47,131 nucleotides of DNA. It comes from Endozoicomonas acroporae. GTDB lineage: Bacteria; Pseudomonadota; Gammaproteobacteria; Pseudomonadales; Endozoicomonadaceae. Under the pieces are notes generated by a model. It made no database searches, was not told where the DNA came from, and worked only from the letters and a program-made list of their open reading frames with translations. Positions 1-7,459 of the stretch are shown here, one piece after another. The position numbers and the translations under genes were made by a program. The DNA lies in assembly GCF_002864045.1 (NCBI RefSeq), contig NZ_PJPV01000055.1:1-47131 (forward strand). Reading direction: 5' to 3'. How positions within the stretch are numbered: position 1 is the stretch's first letter; each line of letters opens with the position of its first letter.

Positions 1-17
1 CCCCGGCATAGCCGGGG
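1..17. terminator. Hairpin at window edge, terminator-like
   Basis: A 7-bp perfect stem (CCCCGGC / GCCGGGG) with an ATA loop starts at the first base and is followed by GTTT. It could end a gene lying before the window. The T-run is weak and the left side is cut off, so direction and function are uncertain. Confidence 0.4.
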
Positions 18-146
18 GTTTACCTAATGATTAATTAACGAAACGATAAAAAAGGAAGAAAAAGCCCTGGCTGAAATAAACCGGGCCATCAATTATATAT
101 GTTTGCTGGTAATAAAAGCAGAGCAGGGTCAAGACCCCGATTTTTC

Positions 147-196
147 TTGCCAAATAACAAGAGCTAATTATACCTGTACTTTATCACGTACAGGTA
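147..196 (+). promoter_or_regulatory. Promoter with palindromic operator for yefM-yoeB
   Basis: A candidate -35 (TTGCCA, 147-152) and -10 (TATACC, 169-174) are 16 bp apart. A perfect 9-bp inverted repeat, TACCTGTAC (171-179) and GTACAGGTA (188-196), overlaps the -10 and lies just upstream of the antitoxin ATG at 211. YefM-type antitoxins repress their own promoters by binding palindromes at this position, so this is probably the autoregulatory operator. Promoter hexamers were judged by eye; the palindrome is exact. Confidence 0.55.
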
Positions 197-210
197 TCTG
201 GAAAAATAAA

Positions 211-465
211 ATGAATGTGGTTTCCTACACAGAAATGAGAAAAAATCTCAAAGCGGTTCTGGACAGCGTTGTTAATGATGCAACCCACACCATCATTCAT
301 CGACGCGACGCAGAAGATGCGGTGGTGATGTCGAAAGAAAGTTACGACAGCCTGATGGAAACGCTTTATCTGCTCTCTTCTCCTGAAAATGCCCGTCGGT
401 TGAAATCCGCCGCTGAACAATTCAAAGCCAATAAGGGTATCCAAAGGGATCTGCCTGACTTATGA
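211..465 (+). CDS. yefM: YefM/Phd family antitoxin
   Basis: This 84-residue protein begins MNVVSYTEMRKNLKAVLD, the usual N-terminus of YefM antitoxins, which bind DNA through this region and neutralise YoeB with the C-terminal tail. An upstream in-frame ATG at 103 exists, but the extra 36 residues are unrelated to the family and would cross the promoter and operator, so the start at 211 is preferred. The gene overlaps the toxin gene as ATGA (stop 463-465, toxin ATG 462), implying translational coupling. It most likely represses its own operon through the palindrome at 171-196. Confidence 0.85.
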   Translation: MNVVSYTEMRKNLKAVLDSVVNDATHTIIHRRDAEDAVVMSKESYDSLMETLYLLSSPENARRLKSAAEQFKANKGIQRDLPDL

Positions 466-734
466 GTACCCCGAAAAAGGTCACGTTAAGCTGGTCTGAA
501 GAAGCATGGGAAGACTGCCAATACTGGTTGGCCACCGACAAACCAAAAGCCGGGAAGCTAAGAAAACTCATTAAAGAATGTCTGCGTAGCCCCTTTGAAG
601 GCACAGGAAAACCGGAGCCACTCAAAGGTAACTTTTCAGGATTCTGGTCGCGCAGGATAGACCAGGAACATCGATTGGTATACGCCTTCAGCAACGGCAA
701 CCTGTTCATACTCCAATGCCGCTTCCATTACTGA
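462..734 (+). CDS. yoeB: YoeB family mRNA interferase toxin
   Basis: This 90-residue protein matches YoeB in length and pattern. The residues known to be catalytic in E. coli YoeB have counterparts here: Glu46 (SPFEGTGKPEPLKG), Arg65 (WSRRIDQEHRLVY) and the C-terminal His89-Tyr90 (CRFHY). YoeB binds the ribosomal A site and cleaves mRNA during translation when the labile antitoxin is degraded. It sits directly behind the antitoxin in a coupled pair. All key residues are present, so the toxin is expected to be active. Confidence 0.88.
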   Translation: MSTPKKVTLSWSEEAWEDCQYWLATDKPKAGKLRKLIKECLRSPFEGTGKPEPLKGNFSGFWSRRIDQEHRLVYAFSNGNLFILQCRFHY

Positions 735-794
735 AACAAAAACAACCCTGGAGCCCTGTCACCGTCAACCCTATGCCTGCCGTGCAAGCATCTT

Positions 795-955
795 ATACCA
801 ATTCCACCTTCTAAATATGATAACGAGCAAGTCATTTTGAACCGCTGGGCAAGGCAGAATGACGAGTAATAGCAGGGCTATTGCGAGGAATTCCAACGAA
901 GATCCAGCGGTTCAAAATGGCTGCGCAGTTCATATTTAGAAGGTGGAGTTGGTAT
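795..955. repeat. 161-bp MITE-like hairpin element
   Basis: The ends are near-perfect inverted repeats: ATACCAATTCCACC followed by TTCTAAATATGA on the left, and the complement TCATATTTAGAAGGTGG up to TTGGTAT on the right, with one mismatch. A second inner repeat pairs ATTTTGAACCGCTGG with CCAGCGGTTCAAAAT. The apex is AATAGCAGGGCTATT (868-882). The whole segment could fold into one long hairpin. It has no coding capacity and adjoins a broken transposase gene. Confidence 0.75.
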
Positions 956-956
956 T

Positions 957-1136
957 ACTCACCGTGGAATAATGCAGGCCAAAATAATCAGCAATAGCCT
1001 TCTGGGTATAACTGCCGGATGCCAAAGTCGCACAGACCGCTGCCTCGGTAGATTTATAACTCGCCTGGTAAAACCCAAGTGCCCATGCAGGTTTCCGTTG
1101 CTGTTTATGTGGGATTTCAGAAAGTGTTTTTCCATC
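957..1136 (-). pseudogene. REP-associated tyrosine transposase (Y1) C-terminal remnant
   Basis: The minus strand encodes about 60 residues ending SYTQKAIADYFGLHYSTVS, typical of the C-terminal helix-turn-helix tail of REP-associated Y1 transposases (RayT/TnpA-REP type). The catalytic HUH and Tyr regions are missing. The reading frame runs straight into the 161-bp hairpin element at 955, so the gene appears truncated at its 3' end by that element and at its 5' end by loss of sequence. No function is expected. Confidence 0.55.
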
Positions 1137-1143
1137 CGCCGGC

Positions 1144-1190
1144 TTGTCAATTACTGGATTACGTACTATTTTTTTAAAACAATACGTATT
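1144..1190 (+). promoter_or_regulatory. Putative promoter/operator of second toxin-antitoxin module
   Basis: TTGTCA (1144-1149) is followed after 17 bp by TATTTT (1167-1172). The self-complementary word AATACGTATT lies downstream at about 1181-1190, and ACGTA also occurs at 1161-1165. The position directly before the antitoxin start at 1205 fits an autoregulated promoter. The hexamers are weak, so the call is tentative. Confidence 0.35.
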
Positions 1191-1204
1191 GCGGACAATG
1201 CATA

Positions 1205-1447
1205 ATGAACAAATTAACCCTGACCGTTGATCCTGAAGTGGTGCAGCAAGCCAAAGCCTATGCTGCACAGCAGCAGCAAAGCTTATCGAAGCTGGTAGAG
1301 AATTATTTAAAAAGCTTACCCCGTACAGAACATTCACAGGCACCACAACTCACTGGTGCAGTAGCCGATCTAGCGGGCATTATCAGCGAAAAAGAGCTGG
1401 AAGACGCCAGGAACTACATCGATTTTCTGCAGGACAAATACCAATGA
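1205..1447 (+). CDS. DUF6364-like antitoxin (ribbon-helix-helix type)
   Basis: This 80-residue protein starts MNKLTLTVDPEVVQQAKAYA and continues QQQSLSKLVENYLKSL, the beta-strand plus two-helix pattern of small ribbon-helix-helix antitoxins paired with PIN toxins (DUF6364-like). The Glu-rich C-terminal half (EKELEDARNYIDFLQ) would be the toxin-binding part. Its last codons overlap the following gene by 4 bp (1444-1447), again indicating coupled translation. It probably inhibits the PIN protein and represses the module. Family membership is judged from pattern only. Confidence 0.75.
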   Translation: MNKLTLTVDPEVVQQAKAYAAQQQQSLSKLVENYLKSLPRTEHSQAPQLTGAVADLAGIISEKELEDARNYIDFLQDKYQ

Positions 1448-1866
1448 CCCCCACCTTGTTTCTGGATGCCGAAGTTGTGCTGGACTTACTGGCAAAACGA
1501 GAACCCTGGTTTGAACAAAGTGCCGCTATTTTTTCCAAAATCCAGTCCGGTGAATTTTATGGTGCAACATCGGTTCTGGTGTTTGCCAACGTCTTTTATA
1601 TTCTCCGCAGAATAAAAGGCCAGAAGGCAGCACGGGCAACACTGCAAAAACTCAAAAGCCTGCTCAAGGTAATGGCCACCTCTGAAGCAAGTCTTGAAAT
1701 TGCGCTGCACTCGACTTTCACAGACTTTGAAGACGGTATTCAATACTTCACCGCACAGAGCGGGGGTGCCAACCTGCTCATTACCCGTAATATAAAAGAC
1801 TATAAAACGCAAAACCTGGCGGTAATGACACCACTGCAATTTCTGGAAAGCCTGGGATGTCATTGA
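1444..1866 (+). CDS. PIN-domain (VapC-like) toxin
   Basis: A 140-residue PIN-fold ribonuclease-type toxin. Asp8 in the first strand (FLDAEVVLDLL), Asp97 in TDFEDGIQYFTA and Asp119 in LLITRNIKDY match the acidic metal-binding positions of the family. The usual Asn after the first Asp (DTN/DAN) is replaced by Glu (DAE), a slight departure. PIN toxins of this group cleave tRNA or other RNA; the substrate here cannot be read from sequence. It is coupled to the preceding antitoxin gene. Confidence 0.8.
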   Translation: MTPTLFLDAEVVLDLLAKREPWFEQSAAIFSKIQSGEFYGATSVLVFANVFYILRRIKGQKAARATLQKLKSLLKVMATSEASLEIALHSTFTDFEDGIQYFTAQSGGANLLITRNIKDYKTQNLAVMTPLQFLESLGCH

Positions 1867-1875
1867 TAAGACACA

Positions 1876-2037
1876 ATGGGAGCAGTTCTGACCCCGGAGT
1901 TCAAAGAAAAAAAACCGAAATCAACTCAGCCATTGAGCCAGGGAAAAATCATGAAACCCCGCACCCAGCGAGGACCTCAGACAGATATCGAGCACTGGCG
2001 GAAAGGTCTCAAAGAGGTGCTTGCAGAGTTGCGATAA
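1876..2037 (+). CDS. Small unrecognised ORF (53 residues)
   Basis: An open frame from ATG 1876 to TAA 2035-2037 encodes a Lys/Arg-rich peptide. An internal ATG at 1951, preceded by GGGA at good spacing, would give 28 residues (MKPRTQRGPQTDIEHWRKG...). The Trp-containing amphipathic end (HWRKGLKEVLAELR) could be a helix. I do not recognise a family. It may be the end of a decayed gene, as it lies in a gap between two accessory genes. Confidence 0.2.
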   Translation: MGAVLTPEFKEKKPKSTQPLSQGKIMKPRTQRGPQTDIEHWRKGLKEVLAELR

Positions 2038-2071
2038 GCCATCAACATCTGACCGAAGGGCGTTAGCGCGC

Positions 2072-2530
2072 CTAATCTTTAAAGCGATCAGGCCAGAAGT
2101 CAGCATCCATAAACTGCTCAAACGTCCAGAGACAATCAGGTGGGAAGTCTTCTTCAGGATAACCTGTTTCAATATGAGCATAATAGGCTGCATCGGCATA
2201 GGCACTGGCTATGGTTTCATCCAGAATATGCTTTAGGCTGGGGTTTTTCGACAGGAGTTTTTCCAGGTCACGTCGTTGACCTTTTATGGTGATCTCCCAA
2301 CTTGCCCCACGTCGATCGGGTTGATATTGCCACTTAAGTAAATGTATGAGCAGTACGCTTAAACGGGTTTCAAGCTCACGCTTTACTTTTTTGCCCATAT
2401 CCTCAACTTCTTCGACCAGGTTTTGAATATCGACTGCATGACACTGCCCGGAACGCAGAAGCTCAAGCTGTTTGTTTACCCAAGCGTAATAGTCATTTTC
2501 GTATAAATTCTGAAAGTCTGGTTTGGCCAT
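2072..2530 (-). CDS. DUF29 domain-containing protein
   Basis: A 152-residue protein that matches the DUF29 family across its length: N-terminal YENDYYAWVNKQLELLRSG, then the conserved NLVEEVEDMGKKVKRELE and LLIHLLKWQYQP segments, and a C-terminal ETGYPEEDFPPDC block. DUF29 proteins are helical, widespread in cyanobacteria and gammaproteobacteria, and of unknown function; they are often multicopy and near mobile DNA, as here. An AGGAGG ribosome-binding site 8 bp before the ATG supports the start. Confidence 0.85.
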   Translation of the reverse strand: MAKPDFQNLYENDYYAWVNKQLELLRSGQCHAVDIQNLVEEVEDMGKKVKRELETRLSVLLIHLLKWQYQPDRRGASWEITIKGQRRDLEKLLSKNPSLKHILDETIASAYADAAYYAHIETGYPEEDFPPDCLWTFEQFMDADFWPDRFKD

Positions 2531-2628
2531 ACGGCTTGACCTCCTGTATTAGCATTTCCTTATGGTTATGCCTGATTCAATGTAGATGCAAGCCCTTTTT
2601 TGTCAATTACTCACTCTTAGATAAGTTA

Positions 2629-2727
2629 ATGAAACATCTCCTGGTCACAGGCGGTGCCGGCTTCATCGGCACCAACTTCGTCCATTACTGGATGAACCAA
2701 TATCAAAACAATACATCGAACAACAGA
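2629..2727 (+). pseudogene. rfbB: rfbB (dTDP-glucose 4,6-dehydratase) 5' fragment
   Basis: From ATG 2629 the frame reads MKHLLVTGGAGFIGTNFVHY, the N-terminal Rossmann motif (GGxGFIG) of RfbB/RmlB-type dehydratases, which make dTDP-4-keto-6-deoxyglucose for O-antigen and capsule sugars. After about 30 residues similarity stops at a hairpin-rich segment, so over 90 percent of the expected ~350 residues is missing. It is a remnant marking one edge of a lost polysaccharide locus; a KpsM-like remnant lies at the other edge near 10.2-10.6 kb. Confidence 0.65.
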
Positions 2728-2730
2728 ATA

Positions 2731-2830
2731 GACCGCATTAGGAGTCCTATCGGACTCCGAGCTATCCTTCCCAGCACTAGAAGTACTGGGCTTGACGCTC
2801 TTTCCGGTCAATCCTGAGTTTCTGCTCCCA
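2731..2830 (-). mobile_element. Hairpin-rich segment, possible IS200/IS605 right end
   Basis: Two hairpins lie close together: GGAGTCC-TATC-GGACTCC (2741-2758) and a 9-bp arm pair with one mismatch at 2770-2778 / 2782-2790 (CCCAG...CTGGG). Read on the minus strand, GAAAGAGCGTCAAGCCC precedes the second hairpin, resembling the structured 3' end of tnpB genes of IS200/IS605-type elements. No transposase body remains. The segment interrupts rfbB. Identification is by resemblance only. Confidence 0.35.
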
Positions 2831-2877
2831 AAATACCAGTAACTCTTTCGGCCTTTACGACATTCAAGAATCAAGAC

Positions 2878-3165
2878 CTAATGGAATGGTCTGCTTGGCT
2901 GGGCTTGGTGCCAAAGCAGCAATCGACCGGTGGCGTGCCCACGTTGCTCGGGATCAGTAAACGGGGCGATACCTACCTGCGAACCCTGTTGATACACGGT
3001 GGCAGAACCGTTGTCAGGGTAGCCGACAAACACGACGATCGACGTAATAACTGGATTAAAGAGCTTGACCAGCGCAGGGGCAAGAATATATCAGCGGTGA
3101 CAGTTGCCAATAAGAATGCTCGCATTGCCTGGGCTGTGTTAACCAAGAAAGAACCCTACAGATTT
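2878..3165 (+). pseudogene. IS110-family transposase C-terminal fragment
   Basis: The frame encodes WSAWLGLVPKQQSTGG, then LLGISKRGDTYLRTLLIHGG and NKNARIAWAVLTK, which is the C-terminal (Transposase_20) region of IS110 transposases, including the Ser-containing segment used in strand exchange. The N-terminal DEDD (RuvC-like) catalytic half is absent. The 3' end runs into a piece of an IS630 gene. It is a dead fragment with no initiation region of its own. Confidence 0.8.
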
Positions 3166-3172
3166 CTAACCA

Positions 3173-3406
3173 TTATAGGTAGCACTGCCTGCAGGCATAG
3201 CTGGTGTCATGCAACCTGAAAAAACCTTTAACAACTTCAGGCGTTTTTTGTAGCGCTCGCATCTTACTACGAACAAAATCTATGAACTCATCTTTGGTCT
3301 TCAAAGCAGCTTTTCCCAGCTTTTCTTTGAGCTGATTCCAGACCTGTTCATCAGGATTTAACTCCGGAGAATAGCTCGGCAGTAAGTGCAGTCCAAGCAG
3401 CTTCGG
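3173..3406 (-). pseudogene. IS630-family transposase C-terminal fragment
   Basis: On the minus strand the frame ending in TAA at 3173-3175 reads LLGLHLLPSYSPELNPDEQV and continues WNQLKEKLGKAALKTKDEF. The PSYSPELNPDE block contains the last acidic residue of the IS630/Tc1 DDE site. Only about 77 residues survive. Its 5' side joins an istB fragment at about 3406, so an IS630 deletion junction lies inside IS21 remains. Confidence 0.8.
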
Positions 3407-3600
3407 CCGTTTTGATGATCCTTTATCCAGCCACTGCCCAGTAACTGTTGAAACTGCTCACGCTTGAGTCCGCGAGGGTGGCGGAAGTCAATGTCTTCCA
3501 TGCAGGCATGCTGCCTTAGTCGTGCATTTTTTAAACGGGTTTTCAAGCGCCGGTTATCACGGACAGTCATTTCCCGATCAACCATCAGCCCCCAACCGTT
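3407..3600 (-). pseudogene. istB: istB (IS21 helper ATPase) N-terminal fragment
   Basis: The minus strand encodes [20 protein letters not shown], then ARLRQHACMEDIDFRHPRGL and GSGWIKDHQN, the N-terminal domain of IstB helpers. The AAA+ Walker A motif that should follow is absent, cut by IS630 sequence. At its 5' side it is joined to istA: the istA frame ends [15 protein letters not shown], and removing one G from a G5 run (TTGGGGGCTG) restores [11 protein letters not shown]. This looks like a deletion fusion of the end of istA to the start of istB, followed by a 1-nt insertion. Confidence 0.75.
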
Positions 3601-4711
3601 CATCAAACGACATTTGTTCTATGTCTGGACTGTTTAATTGCTCATTAGCCAGTTGGTAAGGCACGGAGTAGTAATGGCCGTCTACTGACACATGGTAGTC
3701 AATGTGTACCCGAGCCTCTTTCCACTCAGCGTATTGATAACGCTCTGCAGGTAAAGGCTTGAGTGCCGGTTTGTCCAGCTCCTCAAACAGTGAACGATGA
3801 TTACCTTGTAATTTCTGGAACGGTTTGTTATTCAGCTCATCCAGCAGGCTGCGAATCGCTTTGTTCAGTGCCGACAGGGTAAAGAATGTCTGGTTACGCA
3901 GGCTGGCCAGTATCCAGCGTTCGACCACCTGTACGGCAGATTCAACCTTGGCCTTATCCTGAGGTTTCCTGACCCGGGCGGGAACAACGGCTACTTGATA
4001 ATGCTCAGCCAGATCCTGATAGGTGGGATTGATCACCGGTTCATACCGATGGGGTTGTTTTACGCCTGATTTCAAATTATCAGGTACCATTGTGCAGGGA
4101 GTGCCTCCAAAATAGTCAAAGGCACGTACATGAGAGCCGACCCAGTCCGGAAGCGATTGGCTCCAGGTGGCTTCCGCATAGGTGTAGTTGGAAGCTCCCA
4201 GTGTAGCGACAAAAATCTGTGTTTGTCGTACTTCACCAGTGTACTGGTCAACGACAGGCATCGTTTGAACTGCGTAGTCAATAAAGAGCTTATCTCCGGC
4301 TATACGGTTTTGCCGCATGACCACATCCACCGGGTTCTTCCATGACCGATATTGGTCACTGAACCAGCTGTACTGATAACCATCCGGATGACAGGCTTTG
4401 TACTCCTGCCAGAGTCGCATCAGAGTCATACCGGGATGCCGGAGTTCCTGATGAATTTGACTCCAGTCAGGCTGAGCCTGCTTGTTCCTGCCTGATGATG
4501 GTTTGACGGGGAACAATTGCTGCTCCAGCGTATGCTCATCAATGGAGTCAGGCAGTGGCCAGGTCAGTTCAGAAACCGAAAGCCGAGCCAGATAATCTTT
4601 AACGGTTGAGCGGGAGATATTGCAGCTTTGGGCGATCTTTCGCTCACTGAGGTTGTGCTCAAATTTGAGCCTGAAAACTTCACGAATTTTGCGCATGGGC
4701 AGTCTCTTCAT
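3578..4711 (-). pseudogene. istA: istA (IS21-family transposase), C-terminally truncated
   Basis: The 377 residues contain an N-terminal helix-turn-helix ([21 protein letters not shown]), the DDE residues in [25 protein letters not shown] and [16 protein letters not shown], and the start of the C-terminal beta-barrel region ([16 protein letters not shown]). IS21 IstA proteins are usually about 490-520 residues, so the end is lost. The ORF then runs into istB-derived sequence and stops. With IstB also broken, the element is expected to be immobile. It sits beside the stop of the first RING-ankyrin gene. Confidence 0.8.
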
Positions 4712-4792
4712 GATGCAATCCCATCATCCTTGAAAGGGTCTCAAGAACGAGGGTAACGGTTATTGAAATAGACTGCGCCGCTGGCTGGAAAA

Positions 4793-4838
4793 GGGTGGCC
4801 GGATGTTACCGGAATGGGTGGCCGAATGCTTCCGGAAT
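4793..4838. repeat. IS21 terminal tandem repeats (2 x 23 bp)
   Basis: Two adjacent 23-bp units, 4793-4815 and 4816-4838, share GGGTGGCCGRATG and end CCGGAAT. Multiple terminal repeats of this kind upstream of istA are typical transposase-binding sites at IS21-family ends. They mark the left end of the degraded IS21 copy; the outer border is about 4840. Confidence 0.65.
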
Positions 4839-4862
4839 ACCCAATCGGTTCTTCGCGCAATT

Positions 4863-7032
4863 TTATTGCCCACTGTAGAAGGCAGCCTGTTTATAGCGTT
4901 CAAGCAGTTTCTTGCAGCCTGTGTAGCCCCTCAGGGCAGCTAAACGAAAGGCCGTCGAGCCAGATTTAGTCCTCTCATTGACATTGATTCCTGAACGGAC
5001 CAGCACCTCGACGATCTCTGTGTGGCCACCCATAGCGGCCAGATGGAGAGCCGTCGAGCCAGATTTAGTCCTCTCATTGACATTGATTCCTCTGTACACC
5101 AGCTCCCTGACGATCTCTCTGTGGCCCGCCTCAGCAGCCCAATGGAGAGGCGTCTTGCCATCGTTATCCTTCTCATTGACATTGATTTCTGGAACGGACA
5201 CCAGCTTCCTGACGATCTCTGTGTGGCCCCACCTAGCAGCCTCATGGAGAGCCGTCCAGCCCCAGTTATCCTTCTCTTTGGCCAGGGAGGAATCATTCCT
5301 CAGCAATTTCCTGATCAACCCTGTGTCGCCATTTTTGGCGGCATCGTGAAAACCCCGAACGTAATTGGATCGGTCACTGTCCGACAATACCCTGGCCTTG
5401 ACGGTGCCTGTTCGGTCAGGAGCCGCTTTGTTGCCGTCAGCTGCCCGTAAGACCTTGGCGATCTCTTCGTGGCCCTTGCAGCAAGCCAAGTCGAGAGCCG
5501 TTTGGCCAAACTTATTCTTCTCTTTGGCCAGTGAGGGGGCAATCTTCAGCAATTCGTTGATAATGGCTGTGTGGCCTTTACCAGCAGCCAAGTGAAGAGC
5601 CGTTTCCCCGTTCTTATTAGTGGTATTCAAATTTGCCCCATTTCCATTCAGCGGTCCCAAGCAACCCACATGGCCGTTAAAAGCGGCCATGTGCAGGGCT
5701 GTTTCGCCGTTCTTATTGGTGGTATTCAAATTTGCCTGATTTCCAATCAGCAGTCTCAGGCATCCGCCATGGCCGTTTTGAGCTGCCAGATGCAAGGCTG
5801 TTTCTCCATTGTTATTGGTGGCATTCAAATTCGCCCCATTTTCAATCAGCTTTCTCAGGCATTCGTCGTGGCCGTTACAAGCGGCCAGATGCAGGGCTGT
5901 TTCGCCGCTATTGTTGCGGGCATTGACCTTCTCTTTGCTGATTTCAAGCATCCTTTCCAGGTACCCGCTATGCCCTTTGGCTGCAATGATATGCAACGGT
6001 GTTTGACCTTCTTCATTGGTTTCGTTGAAGCAGCTCTCGTGGAAAAGCTTGAAAATTCCCAAAGAACTTTCACTGGCAACAGTGTCCAGCACATTAAAAA
6101 TATTTGCACCATGTTGTTCCAGAACACGTCGGCCCTCGATGTTTCCCGACGTAACAACGATGCGCAAGGCATCATTAAGGACGTTAAGGTCGTTCGCTCC
6201 CGCCTCGATCAGGGGCGTAAGGCACTGCGTTTGCCCCCACTCGGCAGCAGCACGCAGGGCTTTGTTAAGGTCGTTCGCTCCCGCTGTGATCAGGATTCTA
6301 AGACTCTGCGTTTGCCCCCGCTCGGCGGCTTCGCGCAGAGCTTTATTAAGGGCAAGTGGGCCAGACTCGGTGCTGCTCAGATATTGAAGCAGTGGAGCAT
6401 CGCCCCCCCTGGGTAGCGGTGCGCACTAAGTTATTGATATCCGCCCCTGCCCTCTCCAGCATATTGAATTCCTTGGTGCGGCGCATCCGGGCAGCAAATT
6501 GCAGGATGGTCTCACCATTATGCTCGACGGCATTGAAATCGGCACGACATTCGATCAGACAGTCGATCAAGAGCCGGACTACATCAGTAGTATGTTCGTT
6601 CTTTAAGGCGACAGCTAACAGGTGTTCAGGATGACCGGTGGTCACCGAATAATAAAGCCGATTGGCCAAAGTGTTGTCCTGGCGCAGCAGCACTCTCAGA
6701 TCGCGCCAATTTCCGGTACGACAGTAATTAAATATCTTGGTTTCACAATAAGGGGATTCGTCATTAAGTAGTCTCATGCCGTCCATACGAATCAATGGCA
6801 GTGCAGGTTGCTTGCAGTCTGCACATTGACGTTGGTCAAGAGCCATTGCTAACTGTTGTACAATTTCGAGCGACTCTGTGATGCATTCCAGGTGGTAAAC
6901 GTGAGCGCCATCGCAAGAGGTTTTGACCAGTGAACGCCCGCCAAACTGCCCGCAATAGCCGTCGTCACCAAGACAGATAGAACATTGAAAAAATAAATCT
7001 GCCTCGTTTCCACCGACACCATTCATCGACAT
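4863..7032 (-). pseudogene. RING-ankyrin protein A, frameshifted at a C7 tract
   Basis: Two frames together match the intact neighbour at 7460-9514. The first (from 7032, 228 codons) has a RING-H2 finger (C17-x2-C20, C40-x3-H44-x2-H47-x2-C50, C70-x2-C73) and two to three ankyrin units. The second carries about ten ankyrin units with TALHLAA cores and ends at 4863. They meet at a run of seven C (6403-6409); deleting one C restores a frame of about 722 residues. RING plus ankyrin is the layout of substrate-binding E3 ubiquitin ligases of eukaryotes and of effectors from intracellular bacteria. The break may be a sequencing error, a pseudogene lesion or slippage-based phase variation. Confidence 0.8.
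4951..5091 (-). repeat. Recent ankyrin-unit duplication (42-bp identical blocks)
   Basis: The block beginning GCCGTCGAGCCAGATTTAG occurs identically at 4951-4992 and 5050-5091. The 99-bp period equals 33 codons, one ankyrin unit, and both encode INVNERTKSGSTA. Identity at DNA level shows recent unit gain by recombination. Confidence 0.8.
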
Positions 7033-7195
7033 TGCTTTAGCCTGCTGCTTGACTCAAAATTCTGAGTAGGACAAAAATCAGCAGATTAAGTTCCACAAAA
7101 AAAGAATTTTTAACAAGAAGATTGTCGTTTTAATCAAAAGTCAGGTGCGGAACCAATTTTTACCAGACAGTAACCGTTTATCTGGAATGCAAGCA

Positions 7196-7429
7196 ATGGC
7201 CACCACTAACATCTGACAACAGTTCAAAGCGCTCATTCCCGAAGGGGTGCGGGTTGTCGCCACCATTGCAGCCAACAATGGCAACGGCACCAGTCAGGCA
7301 GAGCTTCGGGATGGTTCGGTGATTACCGTTAAGGGAGAGACTGTAAACGTTGGTGAAAAGGCGTTTATTCTGGATGGTGAGATAAAAGGCACTGCGTCGA
7401 GCATGGCGCAGTATGAGGTGGAGGTTTGA
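7196..7429 (+). pseudogene. Phage-like small protein fragment, copy 1 (internal TGA)
   Basis: From ATG 7196 the frame reads MATTNI, then TGA (7214-7216), then QQFKALIPEGVRVVATIA and on through GSVITVKGETVNVGEKAF to a stop at 7429. The short beta-rich pattern, with an alternating strand core and VGEKAFILDGEIKGTASS near the end, reminds me of small phage tail-module proteins, but I cannot name the family. A truncated paralogue at 9680-9803 has TGA at the same codon, so the lesion or an odd start predates duplication. The alternative of a start after the TGA (GTG at 7248) is possible but has no clear ribosome-binding site. Confidence 0.4.
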
Positions 7430-7459
7430 AATAATCAAGAATCAGTTCTCCGCGAAATT

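Noticed and set aside
4951..5091. Regular 99-bp repeats considered as a CRISPR array
   Set aside because: The period equals 33 codons and the blocks encode ankyrin units in frame; no conserved direct repeat with unrelated spacers exists anywhere in the window.
5571..6416. Long plus-strand reading frame (281 codons) and others antisense to the ankyrin genes
   Set aside because: They lie opposite regular ankyrin repeats and their apparent repeats mirror the coding strand. No start signal or recognisable motif.
7196..7429. In-frame TGA read as selenocysteine
   Set aside because: It is in the first 10 codons of a short degenerate gene, there is no evident SECIS hairpin and the neighbouring copy is a fragment. 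Decay is simpler.
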